Below, piece by piece: positions 25,440 through 32,993 of a DNA stretch of 64,000 nt (the stretch's first letter is position 1; each line of letters starts with the position of its first letter). This DNA is from Streptomyces sp. S.PB5 (lineage in GTDB: Bacteria; Actinomycetota; Actinomycetes; Streptomycetales; Streptomycetaceae), in the NCBI RefSeq assembly GCF_030403745.1, contig NZ_JAQMWP010000029.1:31660-95659 (forward strand), in the 5' to 3' direction. A program made the position numbers and the translations under genes. Under the pieces are notes generated by a model. It did no database searches. It was not told the DNA's origin and worked only from the letters and a program-made list of their open reading frames with translations.

Positions 25440-26205
25440 GGGGCCCCGCCAACCGTTCGAGGCCCCCCAACCGCGCCCCACCTCCCTCGCCCCCGAACCC
25501 CACCCTCCGCCAGCCGAGCATGCGCCTTCGCAGCCTCCCCCAGCGAAAACACCTCAGCCACCCGCAACGTCAACTCCCCACCCTCCACCAGCCCGACCAA
25601 CTCCCCGAGCCGCCCCCCATCCGCACTCACCTCGACGGCAGTCGTCCGCACCCCCCGCACAGAACCCGGCTGAGCCTGAGGGATGGCCCCGACGTAAACA
25701 CCCCCGTCCCGCACCCACTCCAACGCGGCCTCCCCCAACACGGCCGCATCGAACACGGCGTCATAGGCCCCCGCTTCCACCTCGGAGGAGACGAACTCCA
25801 CGGCCCCCAGCGACCGTACGAGCTCCTCATCGCCCTCCCGAGCCAGCCCGGTCACCAAAGCCCCACGCCGAGAGGCAAGTTGAACGGCGAACCCACCAAC
25901 AGCGACTGCCCTTCCTCCAACTCGGCGAGATCAAGGGCTTGTACGGCGGTCAGCGCATTCAGCGGCAGCGTCTCCGCATGCGTCCCCGACTCGGCCCCCA
26001 CCCCGTAGTGGAGCCCGACCACCTCGTCCCCCACCCGCCACGATCCCCCAGAGGGGGTACCCCCAGCCACGCCCACAGCGTCCACGGTCCCGGCGACATC
26101 CCACCCGAGCCCGAGCCGCTTCCCCGCACCCCCGAAGACGCCCTGCCGTACCCCCGCGTCCACCGGATTCAGGGCTTGTTCGCGCCGCTGGGCCGCGGTC
26201 TGGGT
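25440..26205 (-). pseudogene. Decayed NADP-dependent (quinone-type) oxidoreductase
   Basis: Read leftward, the fragment ALNPVDAGVRQGVFGGAGKRLGLGWDVAGTVDAVG and LPLNALTAVQALDLAELEEGQSLLV are typical of medium-chain NADPH:quinone oxidoreductases. The first 30 or so residues are missing. A block between GTHAE and TLPLNAL is deleted. After LLV the glycine-rich NADP loop is lost and the frame changes (GGFAVQLASRRGALVTGLAREG in the new frame). The normal C-terminal ending is not reached either. A palindromic repeat (26044-26066) sits within it. It diverged from the HxlR gene, a usual partner. Confidence 0.85.
26044..26066. repeat. Dispersed palindromic repeat, copy in the oxidoreductase pseudogene
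   Basis: On the minus strand this 23-base element begins CTGGGGGTACCCCCTC and matches 22 of 23 bases of the element at 45202-45224. It encodes an atypical Gly/Thr/Pro/Ser stretch at a position where related oxidoreductases usually have a short Gly/Val loop, so it looks inserted. Confidence 0.7.
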
Positions 26206-26228
26206 CGGCACTATCGATTCGAAAGTAG

Positions 26229-26246
26229 TTACCTGGAAGTGCGTAA
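26229..26246. promoter_or_regulatory. Candidate HxlR operator
   Basis: TTAC-N10-GTAA, with a 15-base-spaced direct repeat of AAGT(A/G) flanking it, lies between the divergent oxidoreductase remnant and the HxlR gene and overlaps the only in-frame start (GTG 26239) of the latter. Similar TTAC/GTAA arrangements are usual between HxlR genes and their targets. Confidence 0.45.
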
Positions 26247-26556
26247 GCCTCCCGGAGGTGAGCCATGGGTCAGCCTCGTCGTCTCCGCCCTGGCCACCGG
26301 CCCGATGCGCTACAGCGACCTCGGCCGCAAGCTCGCCGGCGTCAGCCCGAAGATGCTCACGCAGACCCTGCGAACCCTGGAACGCGACGGCATCCTCACC
26401 CGCACCGTCACCCCGTCGGTCCCGGTCCGCGTCGACTACGAACTCACCCCACTGGGCAGCAGCCTCGCCGTACTGCTGACAGCCGTGAAGGACTGGGCGG
26501 AGCACCACATCGAAGAGGTGCACGAGGCACGCAACCGCTACGACGCGGCCAACTGA
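26239..26556 (+). CDS. HxlR-family regulator, apparently 5'-truncated
   Basis: About 105 residues. The conserved HxlR winged helix is present from WVSLVVSALATGPMRYSDL through VSPKMLTQTLRTLERDGIL and DYELTPLG to the C-terminal helix. The usual N-terminal 25-35 residues, including the conserved Cys-Pro and the leucine-rich helix before GDKW, are missing. Instead the coding frame runs directly into the candidate operator. The only in-frame start is a GTG at 26239, without a good ribosome-binding site; the ATG at 26264 that follows GGAGG is in another frame. It may therefore be non-functional. Confidence 0.6.
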   Translation: MRKPPGGEPWVSLVVSALATGPMRYSDLGRKLAGVSPKMLTQTLRTLERDGILTRTVTPSVPVRVDYELTPLGSSLAVLLTAVKDWAEHHIEEVHEARNRYDAAN

Positions 26557-26635
26557 AGCCGACCCCAGCGGCCTGTCCTGCCAGAACGAGCCCCCCGCCA
26601 AGCCCCACCCGCCCCGCGCAAAGACCGCAAGCGGC

Positions 26636-26712
26636 GATTGGCAGATCCGTTCCGCACCGGATTTCGGCGACCTGCGCTTTCACGGGCCGCCGACGGAACA
26701 CATCTGCCAATC
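26636..26712. repeat. Long imperfect inverted repeat between convergent genes
   Basis: Left arm 26636-26653 (GATTGGCAGATCCGTTCC) and right arm 26695-26712 match at 16 of 18 positions with a 41-base spacer that is itself partly self-complementary. It lies between the HxlR gene and the convergent secreted-protein gene. It could act as a bidirectional terminator, but the long spacer is more like a small MITE-type element. Confidence 0.6.
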
Positions 26713-26739
26713 ACCGTCGGGCAAACCTAGCCAGCGGCG

Positions 26740-27246
26740 TCAGAAGTAGTACGTGTCGCCTGTGTCCAGGATTAGGAGTCGCTGGCGGTCGTTTGAGCGG
26801 TTTCGGTCTAGTACTCCGCCGCTCCAGACCGTGTCGATCTCCAGTAGGACCTCCGGCGGTCCGCCTCGTAGGCGTACCCGCAGGTCGATCTCCTCCCCCA
26901 CCCCGTCCGCAGCGAGCGCCCCCACCCGGCACAGCACCACCCGCGACCCCGACCGCGTACACCCGGCCGGCAGCTCCTGGCGGTTGGCGAGCGCCTCCGA
27001 CCAGCGCAGCCGAACGGTCGCGTCCGGCACCGCCGACGGCCCGTGGTTGCGCGGGGTGAACCGCACCTCGACCTGGCCGGACGCGACGGCGGCGGCCCCG
27101 TGGTAGGCGAGATCGGCCTCGGGGACATACCCGGACCACCCCGCGTCGGCCCCTCCGACGGGAGCGGCACCGGCGACCGGCGCCACCCCACCCACCACCA
27201 CCGCGGCCCCCGCCACAGCCGCGACGCACACAGCGACAACCCGCAT
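26740..27246 (-). CDS. Secreted protein, DUF11-like beta-sandwich (hypothetical)
   Basis: A 168-residue protein with a Sec signal peptide (MRVVAVCVAAVAGAAVVVGG, cleavage likely after AGA or GAA near residue 26). The mature domain has the pattern VEVRFTPRNHGPSAVPDATVRLRWS, similar to the 'N-x-G-P' beta-sandwich repeats of DUF11-type domains, two cysteines (GCTRSG, VLCRVG) that may form a disulfide, and a C-terminus ending DTGDTYYF. Start ATG 27246 has GAGGAG eight bases upstream. Role unknown; probably an extracellular or cell-surface protein. Confidence 0.72.
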   Translation of the reverse strand: MRVVAVCVAAVAGAAVVVGGVAPVAGAAPVGGADAGWSGYVPEADLAYHGAAAVASGQVEVRFTPRNHGPSAVPDATVRLRWSEALANRQELPAGCTRSGSRVVLCRVGALAADGVGEEIDLRVRLRGGPPEVLLEIDTVWSGGVLDRNRSNDRQRLLILDTGDTYYF

Positions 27247-27260
27247 ACCGCCCACTCCTC

Positions 27261-27340
27261 ACTCCAGCAACTCCAGCGACTCCAGCGACTCCGGGGACTC
27301 CGAGGACTCCGAGGACTCCGAGGACTCAGGGACTCCGGCG
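27261..27340. repeat. Nine-base tandem repeat (ACTCCRRSG) between divergent genes
   Basis: Nine near-identical units beginning ACTCC follow one another from 27261 (ACTCCAGCG, ACTCCGGGG, then ACTCCGAGG three times, ending ACTCCGGCG at 27340; one unit is eight bases). They occupy the promoter interval between the secreted-protein gene (leftward) and the YnfA-family gene (rightward). Confidence 0.85.
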
Positions 27341-27433
27341 GCCCCGACGACTCCCGCGCGGTCATACGGTCGGATGTATCCCACGCGGAGCGGCCCGCAG
27401 GCGCCCTGGCACCCATATGGCAGGCTGCGCGGC

Positions 27434-27769
27434 ATGTACGTCCTCCGCTCGGCCGCCCTCTTCGTCGTCGCCGCCCTCTTCGAGATCGGCGGCGCCTGGC
27501 TGGTGTGGCAGGGCGTACGGGAACACCGCGGCTGGCTGTGGATGACCGGCGGTGTCCTCGCCCTCGGCGCCTACGGCTTCGTCGCCACCTTCCAGCCCGA
27601 CGCCCACTTCGGCCGCATCCTCGCCGCGTACGGCGGGATCTTCGTGACCGGCTCGATCCTGTGGGGCACGGTCGCGGACGGCTACCGGCCCGACCGCTGG
27701 GACATCGCGGGCGCACTGATCTGCCTCGCGGGCATGGCGGTGATCATGTACGCCCCGCGAGGAGAGTGA
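27434..27769 (+). CDS. YnfA-family (UPF0060) membrane protein
   Basis: A 111-residue protein with four predicted helices and the YnfA pattern: FVVAALFEIGGAWLVWQGVREH, LALGAYGFVATFQPDAHFGRILAAYGG, LWGTVADGYRPDRWD and AGALICLAGMAVIMYAPR. YnfA proteins belong to the SMR-like drug/metabolite fold and their substrates are unclear. The ribosome-binding site is poor. The tandem repeat at 27261-27340 lies in its upstream region. Confidence 0.88.
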   Translation: MYVLRSAALFVVAALFEIGGAWLVWQGVREHRGWLWMTGGVLALGAYGFVATFQPDAHFGRILAAYGGIFVTGSILWGTVADGYRPDRWDIAGALICLAGMAVIMYAPRGE

Positions 27770-27781
27770 GCGGGCCGCGCT

Positions 27782-28216
27782 CTACGGCGTCCCCTGCGGC
27801 AGCAGCCCCAGCTGCCCCAGGAACTCCATCTCGTCGAAGTAGAGCCGGTACTCGGTGATCCGGCCGTCCTTCACCGTGGCGAGGTCCACGCCACGAATCC
27901 TGACCTCCTTGCCCGTGGCGGGGAGCGAGTCCCCGGTGGGCAGCGCCAGCGGGCCGGTGTTCCGTCCGCTGAAGAACCCCTCGTCGATGGCGGTGTCGCC
28001 GACCTCGTACGAGTGCAGGGCATCGAACCTGGCCTCGGGGACCGCCGCCGTCATCTGCCGCCAGTACTCGACGATGTTCTCGCGCCCGCGGATCTCCCCC
28101 TCGTCAGGGGTGTAGGCGACGGCGTCCTCCGCATACAGCTCGGCGATGACCTTGAGGTCCGGGTGCGCGGTCAGCGCGTCGGTGAGCCGGTCCATGACCT
28201 CTCGCGCTTCTCCCAT
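27782..28216 (-). CDS. NTF2-like (SnoaL/ester cyclase-type) protein
   Basis: A 144-residue protein with the cone-shaped NTF2 fold pattern: MDRLTDALTAHPDLKVIAELYAEDAVAYTPD near the start, GRENIVEYWRQM, and VDLATVKDGRITEYRLYFDEMEFLGQLGLL at the end. Such proteins include polyketide cyclases and detoxifying enzymes, but many are of unknown role. It is convergent with the YnfA gene and divergent from the SDR gene at 28374. Confidence 0.82.
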   Translation of the reverse strand: MGEAREVMDRLTDALTAHPDLKVIAELYAEDAVAYTPDEGEIRGRENIVEYWRQMTAAVPEARFDALHSYEVGDTAIDEGFFSGRNTGPLALPTGDSLPATGKEVRIRGVDLATVKDGRITEYRLYFDEMEFLGQLGLLPQGTP

Positions 28217-28373
28217 GATCCACCTCCAGGAGTCGGAGGATCACCACCCCCATCGTCTCACCGGCCCGCGATACGGACCGCCCCGGAGGAGACCACGGGA
28301 GCCACCTATCCTGAGGAAGGCCGCCCCCATCCTGAGGAAGCCGCCCGAACGCCGACCCGAGGAGCTCCCGCCC

Positions 28374-29138
28374 ATGCCCAGCGCAGCGTCCCGCATCGCC
28401 GTCGTCACCGGTGCGAGCAGCGGAATCGGCGCCGCCACGGCCCGACAGCTCGCCGCCGCCGGCTACCGCGTCGTCCTCACCGCCCGCCGCAAGGACCGTA
28501 TCGAGGCCCTGGAGGCGGAGATCAACGCGTCCGGCGGCCAGGCGACGGCGTACCAGCTGGACGTCACCGACCGCGCCGCGGTCGACGAGTTCGCCACCGC
28601 TTTCAAGACCATCGGCGTCCTGGTCAACAACGCGGGCGGCGCGCTGGGCGCCGACCCGGTGGCCACCGGCGACCCGGCCGACTGGCGCACGATGTACGAG
28701 ACGAACGTCCTCGGCACCCTCAACGTCACCCAGGCCCTCCTCCCCAAGCTGGTGGCCGGCGGCGACGGCACGGTCATCGTCGTGTCCTCCACGGCCGGCC
28801 ACGGCACCTACGAGGGCGGGGCCGGCTATGTCGCCGCCAAGCACGGCGCCCACGTCCTCGCCGAGACCCTCCGCCTGGAGATCGTCGGCCAGCCGGTCCG
28901 CGTCATCGAGATCGCCCCCGGCATGGTGAAGACCGAGGAGTTCGCGGTCACCCGCTTCGGCGGCGACAAGGAGAAGGCGGAGAAGGTCTACGCGGGCGTC
29001 GCCGAGCCCCTGACCGCCGACGACGTCGCCGAGACGATCGTCTGGACGGTCACCCGCCCCAGCCACGTCAACGTCGACCTCCTGGTCCTGCGCCCCCGCG
29101 CGCAGGCCTCGAACACGAAGGTCCACAGGGAGCTGTGA
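28374..29138 (+). CDS. Short-chain dehydrogenase/reductase
   Basis: A 254-residue classical SDR. The cofactor motif is TGASSGIGAAT (residues 12-22), the NNAG motif is LVNNAGGALGA, and the catalytic Ser...Tyr-x-x-x-Lys is VVSSTAGHGTYEGGAGYVAAKHG. The arginine pair in VVLTARRKDR suggests NADP(H). Related proteins include the serine/3-hydroxy acid dehydrogenases of the YdfG type. GAGGAG precedes the ATG. The stop overlaps the ATG of the small membrane protein gene that follows (ATG at 29138). Confidence 0.9.
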   Translation: MPSAASRIAVVTGASSGIGAATARQLAAAGYRVVLTARRKDRIEALEAEINASGGQATAYQLDVTDRAAVDEFATAFKTIGVLVNNAGGALGADPVATGDPADWRTMYETNVLGTLNVTQALLPKLVAGGDGTVIVVSSTAGHGTYEGGAGYVAAKHGAHVLAETLRLEIVGQPVRVIEIAPGMVKTEEFAVTRFGGDKEKAEKVYAGVAEPLTADDVAETIVWTVTRPSHVNVDLLVLRPRAQASNTKVHREL

Positions 29139-29326
29139 TGGCTGACGCCGAAGAGACGGCGCCCTCGCCGGAAGAGGAAGCGGAAGAGGAAGCGGAAGCG
29201 GACCGCCGGCGCCTGGCGCTGGAGAAGAAGCGCGAACGCATCGTCTGGTACTACCTCGCGTACTTCCTCTTCGGCATCCACATCGTCGCCTTCGTGATGA
29301 TCTACGCGGTGACGCACGCGAAGTAA
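29138..29326 (+). CDS. Small single-helix membrane protein
   Basis: A 62-residue protein. The N-terminal 30 residues are highly acidic (EETAPSPEEEAEEEAEAD), followed by a basic patch (LEKKRERI) and one membrane helix (VWYYLAYFLFGIHIVAFVMIYAV). Its ATG shares a base with the SDR stop codon (TGATG), so translation is coupled. No function known; its strict coupling suggests it may assist or localise the SDR (inference). Confidence 0.75.
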   Translation: MADAEETAPSPEEEAEEEAEADRRRLALEKKRERIVWYYLAYFLFGIHIVAFVMIYAVTHAK

Positions 29327-29370
29327 AACCGCAGGTGCCCGGGGTCGGCGACCGCATATGGTCGGTGCCC

Positions 29371-30636
29371 GTGGACAGACACGTACGCTTCGACGCCCTG
29401 CACAACTTCCGCGACCTGGGCGGCTATCGCACCGCCGACGGCCGCAGGATCCGTCCGGGCCGCCTCTACCGCACGGACTCCCTGGGCAAGTTGGCCCCCG
29501 GCACCCCCGACTGGTCCCGCTTCCTCTCCCTGGGCATCACGACGGTGATCGACCTACGCCACGACTGGGAGGCCGACCGCAGCGGCCGCATCCCCCGGGA
29601 CGACTCCTTCACGTACCACAACCTCAGCATCGAGCACCGCCCCTACAACCAGGCGGCGTTGGCCCCGGAGGTCGACCCGGGCCCCTACCTCGCCGAGCGC
29701 TACATGGAAGTGGCGGAGGACGGCGCGAAGGAGATCCGCGCGGCCCTGGAACTCGTGACGGAATCAGCGGAGTCGAACACCCCGCTGGCCTTCCACTGCG
29801 CGTCGGGCAAGGACCGCACAGGCGAACTGGCAGCCCTCATCCTCTCCCTGCTGGGCGTCGACGAGCCCACGGTCATCGAGGACTTCAGCCTCACGGAACT
29901 GGCCACCCCGGCCCTCCTCGAGGACTGGCAGAACCGGAACGAGGGCAAATCCCCGAACTGGCTCGGCTTCGGCAGAGCACCGGAATCGGTGATGCGCCTG
30001 TTCCTGAAGTCCCTGAAGGCGAAATACGGCTCGGTGGAAGGCTATGTGACGCAGGCCCTGGGCATGGACGCGGAATCCGTCTCCCAGACCCTCCGTGAAA
30101 ACCTCCTGGAGCCGACGCCGACGACCTGGCAGCCCCTGACCTTCCGAAAGGCAACCCCGGAAGACGCAGAAACCCTGGTCCGCCTCCGCGACTCCCTCGC
30201 CCTGTGGATGCTGGCCCGGGGAATCGACCAGTGGAAACCATCGGAGAAGGACGCGACCCACTTCAAGACCCGCATGAGCGAGGGCGAGGTCTGGCTGGCC
30301 CACTCGGGCGACCACCTCTGCGGCGCCTACGAACTCTGGTGGACCGACGAAGCAGCCTGGGGCCCCCGCCCAGGGGACGCCGGCTACATCCACCGCCTGA
30401 TGACCACTCCCCACCTGGCCCCACCGAACGCAGGCCGCGAACTCCTCCGGCACGCCGAGTCCCGCATCCGCGACGCAGCCCGCCCCTACGCCCGTCTGGA
30501 CTGCCTCTCCACCAACCCCCGTCTCCGCACGTACTACGAGTCGGCGGGTTACACGGTCGTCGGCGAACAGCCGGAAAAGGACGGCGGGTTGGGCAGCCCG
30601 TATGCGGTGACGCTGCTGGAGAAGCGGCTGAGTTGA
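29371..30636 (+). CDS. Tyrosine phosphatase-GNAT acetyltransferase fusion
   Basis: About 421 residues with two domains. The first (residues about 1-245) is a LipA/DUF-type protein tyrosine/serine phosphatase with NFRDLGGY near the start and the P-loop HCASGKDRTGE (Cys nucleophile). The second (about 255-420) is a GNAT domain beginning LTFRKATPEDAETLVRLRDSLALWM and ending LDCLSTNPRLRTYYESAGY, typical of acetyl-CoA-binding N-acyltransferases. The join is in frame with uniform codon use. Three GTG codons (29335, 29365, 29371) could be the start; the last gives the usual phosphatase N-terminus. Confidence 0.82.
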   Translation: MDRHVRFDALHNFRDLGGYRTADGRRIRPGRLYRTDSLGKLAPGTPDWSRFLSLGITTVIDLRHDWEADRSGRIPRDDSFTYHNLSIEHRPYNQAALAPEVDPGPYLAERYMEVAEDGAKEIRAALELVTESAESNTPLAFHCASGKDRTGELAALILSLLGVDEPTVIEDFSLTELATPALLEDWQNRNEGKSPNWLGFGRAPESVMRLFLKSLKAKYGSVEGYVTQALGMDAESVSQTLRENLLEPTPTTWQPLTFRKATPEDAETLVRLRDSLALWMLARGIDQWKPSEKDATHFKTRMSEGEVWLAHSGDHLCGAYELWWTDEAAWGPRPGDAGYIHRLMTTPHLAPPNAGRELLRHAESRIRDAARPYARLDCLSTNPRLRTYYESAGYTVVGEQPEKDGGLGSPYAVTLLEKRLS

Positions 30637-30649
30637 CCGGAAGTCGAAT

Positions 30650-30675
30650 GAGGCCCCGGTTCCCACCGGGGCCTC
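30650..30675. terminator. Bidirectional hairpin between convergent genes
   Basis: Arms GAGGCCCCGG (30650-30659) and CCGGGGCCTC (30666-30675) with a six-base loop lie between the stops of the phosphatase-GNAT gene and rtcB. It could terminate both transcripts. Confidence 0.8.
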
Positions 30676-30680
30676 GTTCG

Positions 30681-31874
30681 TCAGCCCTTCACGCAGACGA
30701 CCTGCTTCAGCTTCGCCACGACCTCCACGAGGTCCCGCTGCTGGTCGATGACCTGGTCGATCGACTTGTACGCACCCGGGATCTCGTCGACGACGCCGGA
30801 GTCCTTACGGCACTCCACGCCCCGCGTCTGCTCCTCCAGGTCCTTCGTCGAGAAGCGCCGCTTGGCCGCGTTACGGCTCATCCGCCGACCGGCGCCGTGC
30901 GACGCCGAGTTGAAGGACAGCGGGTTCCCGAGGCCCTTCACGATGTACGAGCCCGTCCCCATCGAGCCCGGGATGATCCCGTACTCGCCGGAGCCCGCAC
31001 GGATCGCGCCCTTACGGGTGACCAGCAGGTCCATCCCGTCGTAGCGCTCCTCGGCGACGTAGTTGTGGTGCGCGCTGATCTCCGGCTCGAAGGTCGGCTT
31101 CGCCTTCTTGAACTCCTTGCGGATCACGTCCTTGAGCAGCGCCATCATGATCGTGCGGTTGTACTTCGCGTACTCCTGGGCCCAGAACAGGTCGTTGCGG
31201 TACGCCGCCATCTGCGGGGTGTCCGCGACGAAGACGGCGAGATCACGGTCGACCAGGCCCTGGTTGTGCGGGAGCTTCTGGGCGATGCCGATGTGGTGCT
31301 CGGCCAGTTCCTTGCCGATGTTCCGGGAACCGGAGTGGAGCATCAGCCAGACAGAACCGGTTGTATCTGTGCACACCTCGACAAAGTGGTTACCGCTTCC
31401 GAGCGTTCCCATCTGCTTTCCGGCGCGCTCGTGACGGAACTTGACCGCTTCGGCCACTCCGTCGAACCGCCCCCAGAAGTCGTCCCACCCGGCGGTCGGC
31501 AGCGCATGGAACCGCCCCGGGTCAACGGGGTCGTCATGCATCCCCCGCCCCACCGGAATGGCCTGCTCGATCTTCGACCGCAGCCGGGACAGATCCCCGG
31601 GCAGATCATTCGCCGTCAGAGACGTCTTCACCGCCGACATCCCGCACCCGATATCCACCCCCACCGCCGCAGGACAGACCGCCCCCTGCATGGCGATGAC
31701 GGATCCGACCGTGGCACCCTTCCCGTAATGCACGTCCGGCATCACGGCGAGCCCCTTGATCCACGGCAGCGTCGCCACGTTCCGCAGCTGCTGGAGCGCG
31801 ACCTCCTCGACCGACGCCGGGTCGGTCCACATGCGGATGGGTACCTTCGCGCCCGACATCTCCACGTACGACAT
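30681..31874 (-). CDS. rtcB: RtcB-type RNA ligase
   Basis: A 397-residue RtcB protein. Metal-binding and catalytic motifs are GVDIGCGM (Cys ligand near residue 78), GTLGSGNHFVE, HSGSRNIGKELAEHHI, and ISAHHNYVAEE; the guanylylated histidine lies in SFNSASHGAGRRMSR. RtcB joins 2',3'-cyclic phosphate and 5'-OH RNA ends using GTP and Mn2+, acting in RNA repair or tRNA splicing. The length is typical of the short bacterial form. No RtcA or archease gene is adjacent. Confidence 0.94.
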   Translation of the reverse strand: MSYVEMSGAKVPIRMWTDPASVEEVALQQLRNVATLPWIKGLAVMPDVHYGKGATVGSVIAMQGAVCPAAVGVDIGCGMSAVKTSLTANDLPGDLSRLRSKIEQAIPVGRGMHDDPVDPGRFHALPTAGWDDFWGRFDGVAEAVKFRHERAGKQMGTLGSGNHFVEVCTDTTGSVWLMLHSGSRNIGKELAEHHIGIAQKLPHNQGLVDRDLAVFVADTPQMAAYRNDLFWAQEYAKYNRTIMMALLKDVIRKEFKKAKPTFEPEISAHHNYVAEERYDGMDLLVTRKGAIRAGSGEYGIIPGSMGTGSYIVKGLGNPLSFNSASHGAGRRMSRNAAKRRFSTKDLEEQTRGVECRKDSGVVDEIPGAYKSIDQVIDQQRDLVEVVAKLKQVVCVKG

Positions 31875-32044
31875 ATCGTCCTCATTCCCCCGGAATTAAT
31901 GAAAAGTCTCAAATCGCAAAACCGGCGCCAAGATCAACGAAGAGGACAACGGACCGGCGTCCACGGCCGTGCGTGCGATACACATGGTGCACAGGGGTCA
32001 CCCCTGGCCAGCAACCGATTAACAGCAACGAAGAGGAGCCGACC

Positions 32045-32869
32045 GTGCAGCGGAAGGCGTACGTATCCGGCGTCGCGGCGCTCCTCGTCGCGCTGCTGGC
32101 CGGCTGCACCGGCGGCTCGGACGACGGTGGCACGACGGACGACGCGAACCCGGGCGACGCCGGCACCGCGACCGCCGCCGCCGAGCCCGGCAGGTACCGC
32201 ACCCTCCCCGAACCCTGCAGCGCGGTCAGCCCGAGCACTCTCGACGCGCTTCTGCCCGGCATCCAGCAGATCACGGACGAGGAGCAGCGCGAGACGGCGT
32301 ACGAGGGCGTCCCGACGGTCACGTTCGACACGGATCGCAAGGTCGGCTGTCAGTGGAAGGTGGAGTCGACGGACGCGACGGACCATCTCCTCGTCGATCT
32401 GGAGCGCGTGGTGTCGTACGACACGGCCGTGAGCGACGAGACCCAGGCGGAGGGGCTGTTCGCGAAGCAGCAGACCGCCGCCGATCTCCCGGCCCCGGTG
32501 TCGTCGGAGTCGAGCGTTTCGGATGTGAGCTCCTCGGCGACGCCCAGTTCCTCTCCGTCCGCGAGCGCCTCCGCCGGCGGTTCCGCGTCGGGTTCCTCCA
32601 GTGCTTCGCCGAGTTCGACCCCCGCCGACCTCCAGCCCCGTGTCCTCGACGACCTCGGTGACGAGGCGTTCCTCGACGACGCGCTCAGCAGCTCCGGTTC
32701 GACGGCTCAGCAGCGCACCGTGACTGTGGCGTTCCGCACGTCCAACGTCATCGTGACCATCCGGTACGAGGAGCAGCCGACGACCGTCGGCACGGTGCCG
32801 GACAGCAAGGAAATGCAGGACAGGGCAAGGGAACTGGCCGCTGAACTGGCCGAGTCGCTGGCGGGCTGA
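32045..32869 (+). CDS. DUF3558 lipoprotein (paralogue 1)
   Basis: A 274-residue lipoprotein. The signal sequence ends in a lipobox (LVALLAGCTGG). After a disordered linker the DUF3558 domain starts at YRTLPEPCSAVSPSTLDALLPG and includes VGCQWKVEST; the two cysteines probably pair. A Ser-rich insert (about residues 155-205) separates the domain halves. DUF3558 proteins are actinobacterial surface lipoproteins of unknown function. The GTG at 32045 has GAGGAG seven bases upstream. A second DUF3558 gene follows 124 bases downstream. Confidence 0.85.
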   Translation: MQRKAYVSGVAALLVALLAGCTGGSDDGGTTDDANPGDAGTATAAAEPGRYRTLPEPCSAVSPSTLDALLPGIQQITDEEQRETAYEGVPTVTFDTDRKVGCQWKVESTDATDHLLVDLERVVSYDTAVSDETQAEGLFAKQQTAADLPAPVSSESSVSDVSSSATPSSSPSASASAGGSASGSSSASPSSTPADLQPRVLDDLGDEAFLDDALSSSGSTAQQRTVTVAFRTSNVIVTIRYEEQPTTVGTVPDSKEMQDRARELAAELAESLAG

Positions 32870-32993
32870 CCCCGGTTCCGCCACATCCGCAATGCGTTCG
32901 AACCAGAACCGCACAGCTTCCTCACCGCGTACCGTGGCCCCTCGGACCCGATCCGACCGCAGGAGCACGAGCAGCGTCATGAGTGAAGGAACC

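Noticed and set aside
23946..26556. A functional transporter-oxidoreductase resistance module
   Set aside because: Both the transporter and the oxidoreductase have deletions and frame changes and the regulator is truncated; only the DoxX gene looks intact.
26265..27059. Frame starting at ATG 26265 with a good GGAGG before it
   Set aside because: The ribosome-binding site is good, but the product (MGQPRRLRPG...) is Pro/Arg-rich out-of-frame HxlR sequence and then antisense to a secreted-protein gene.
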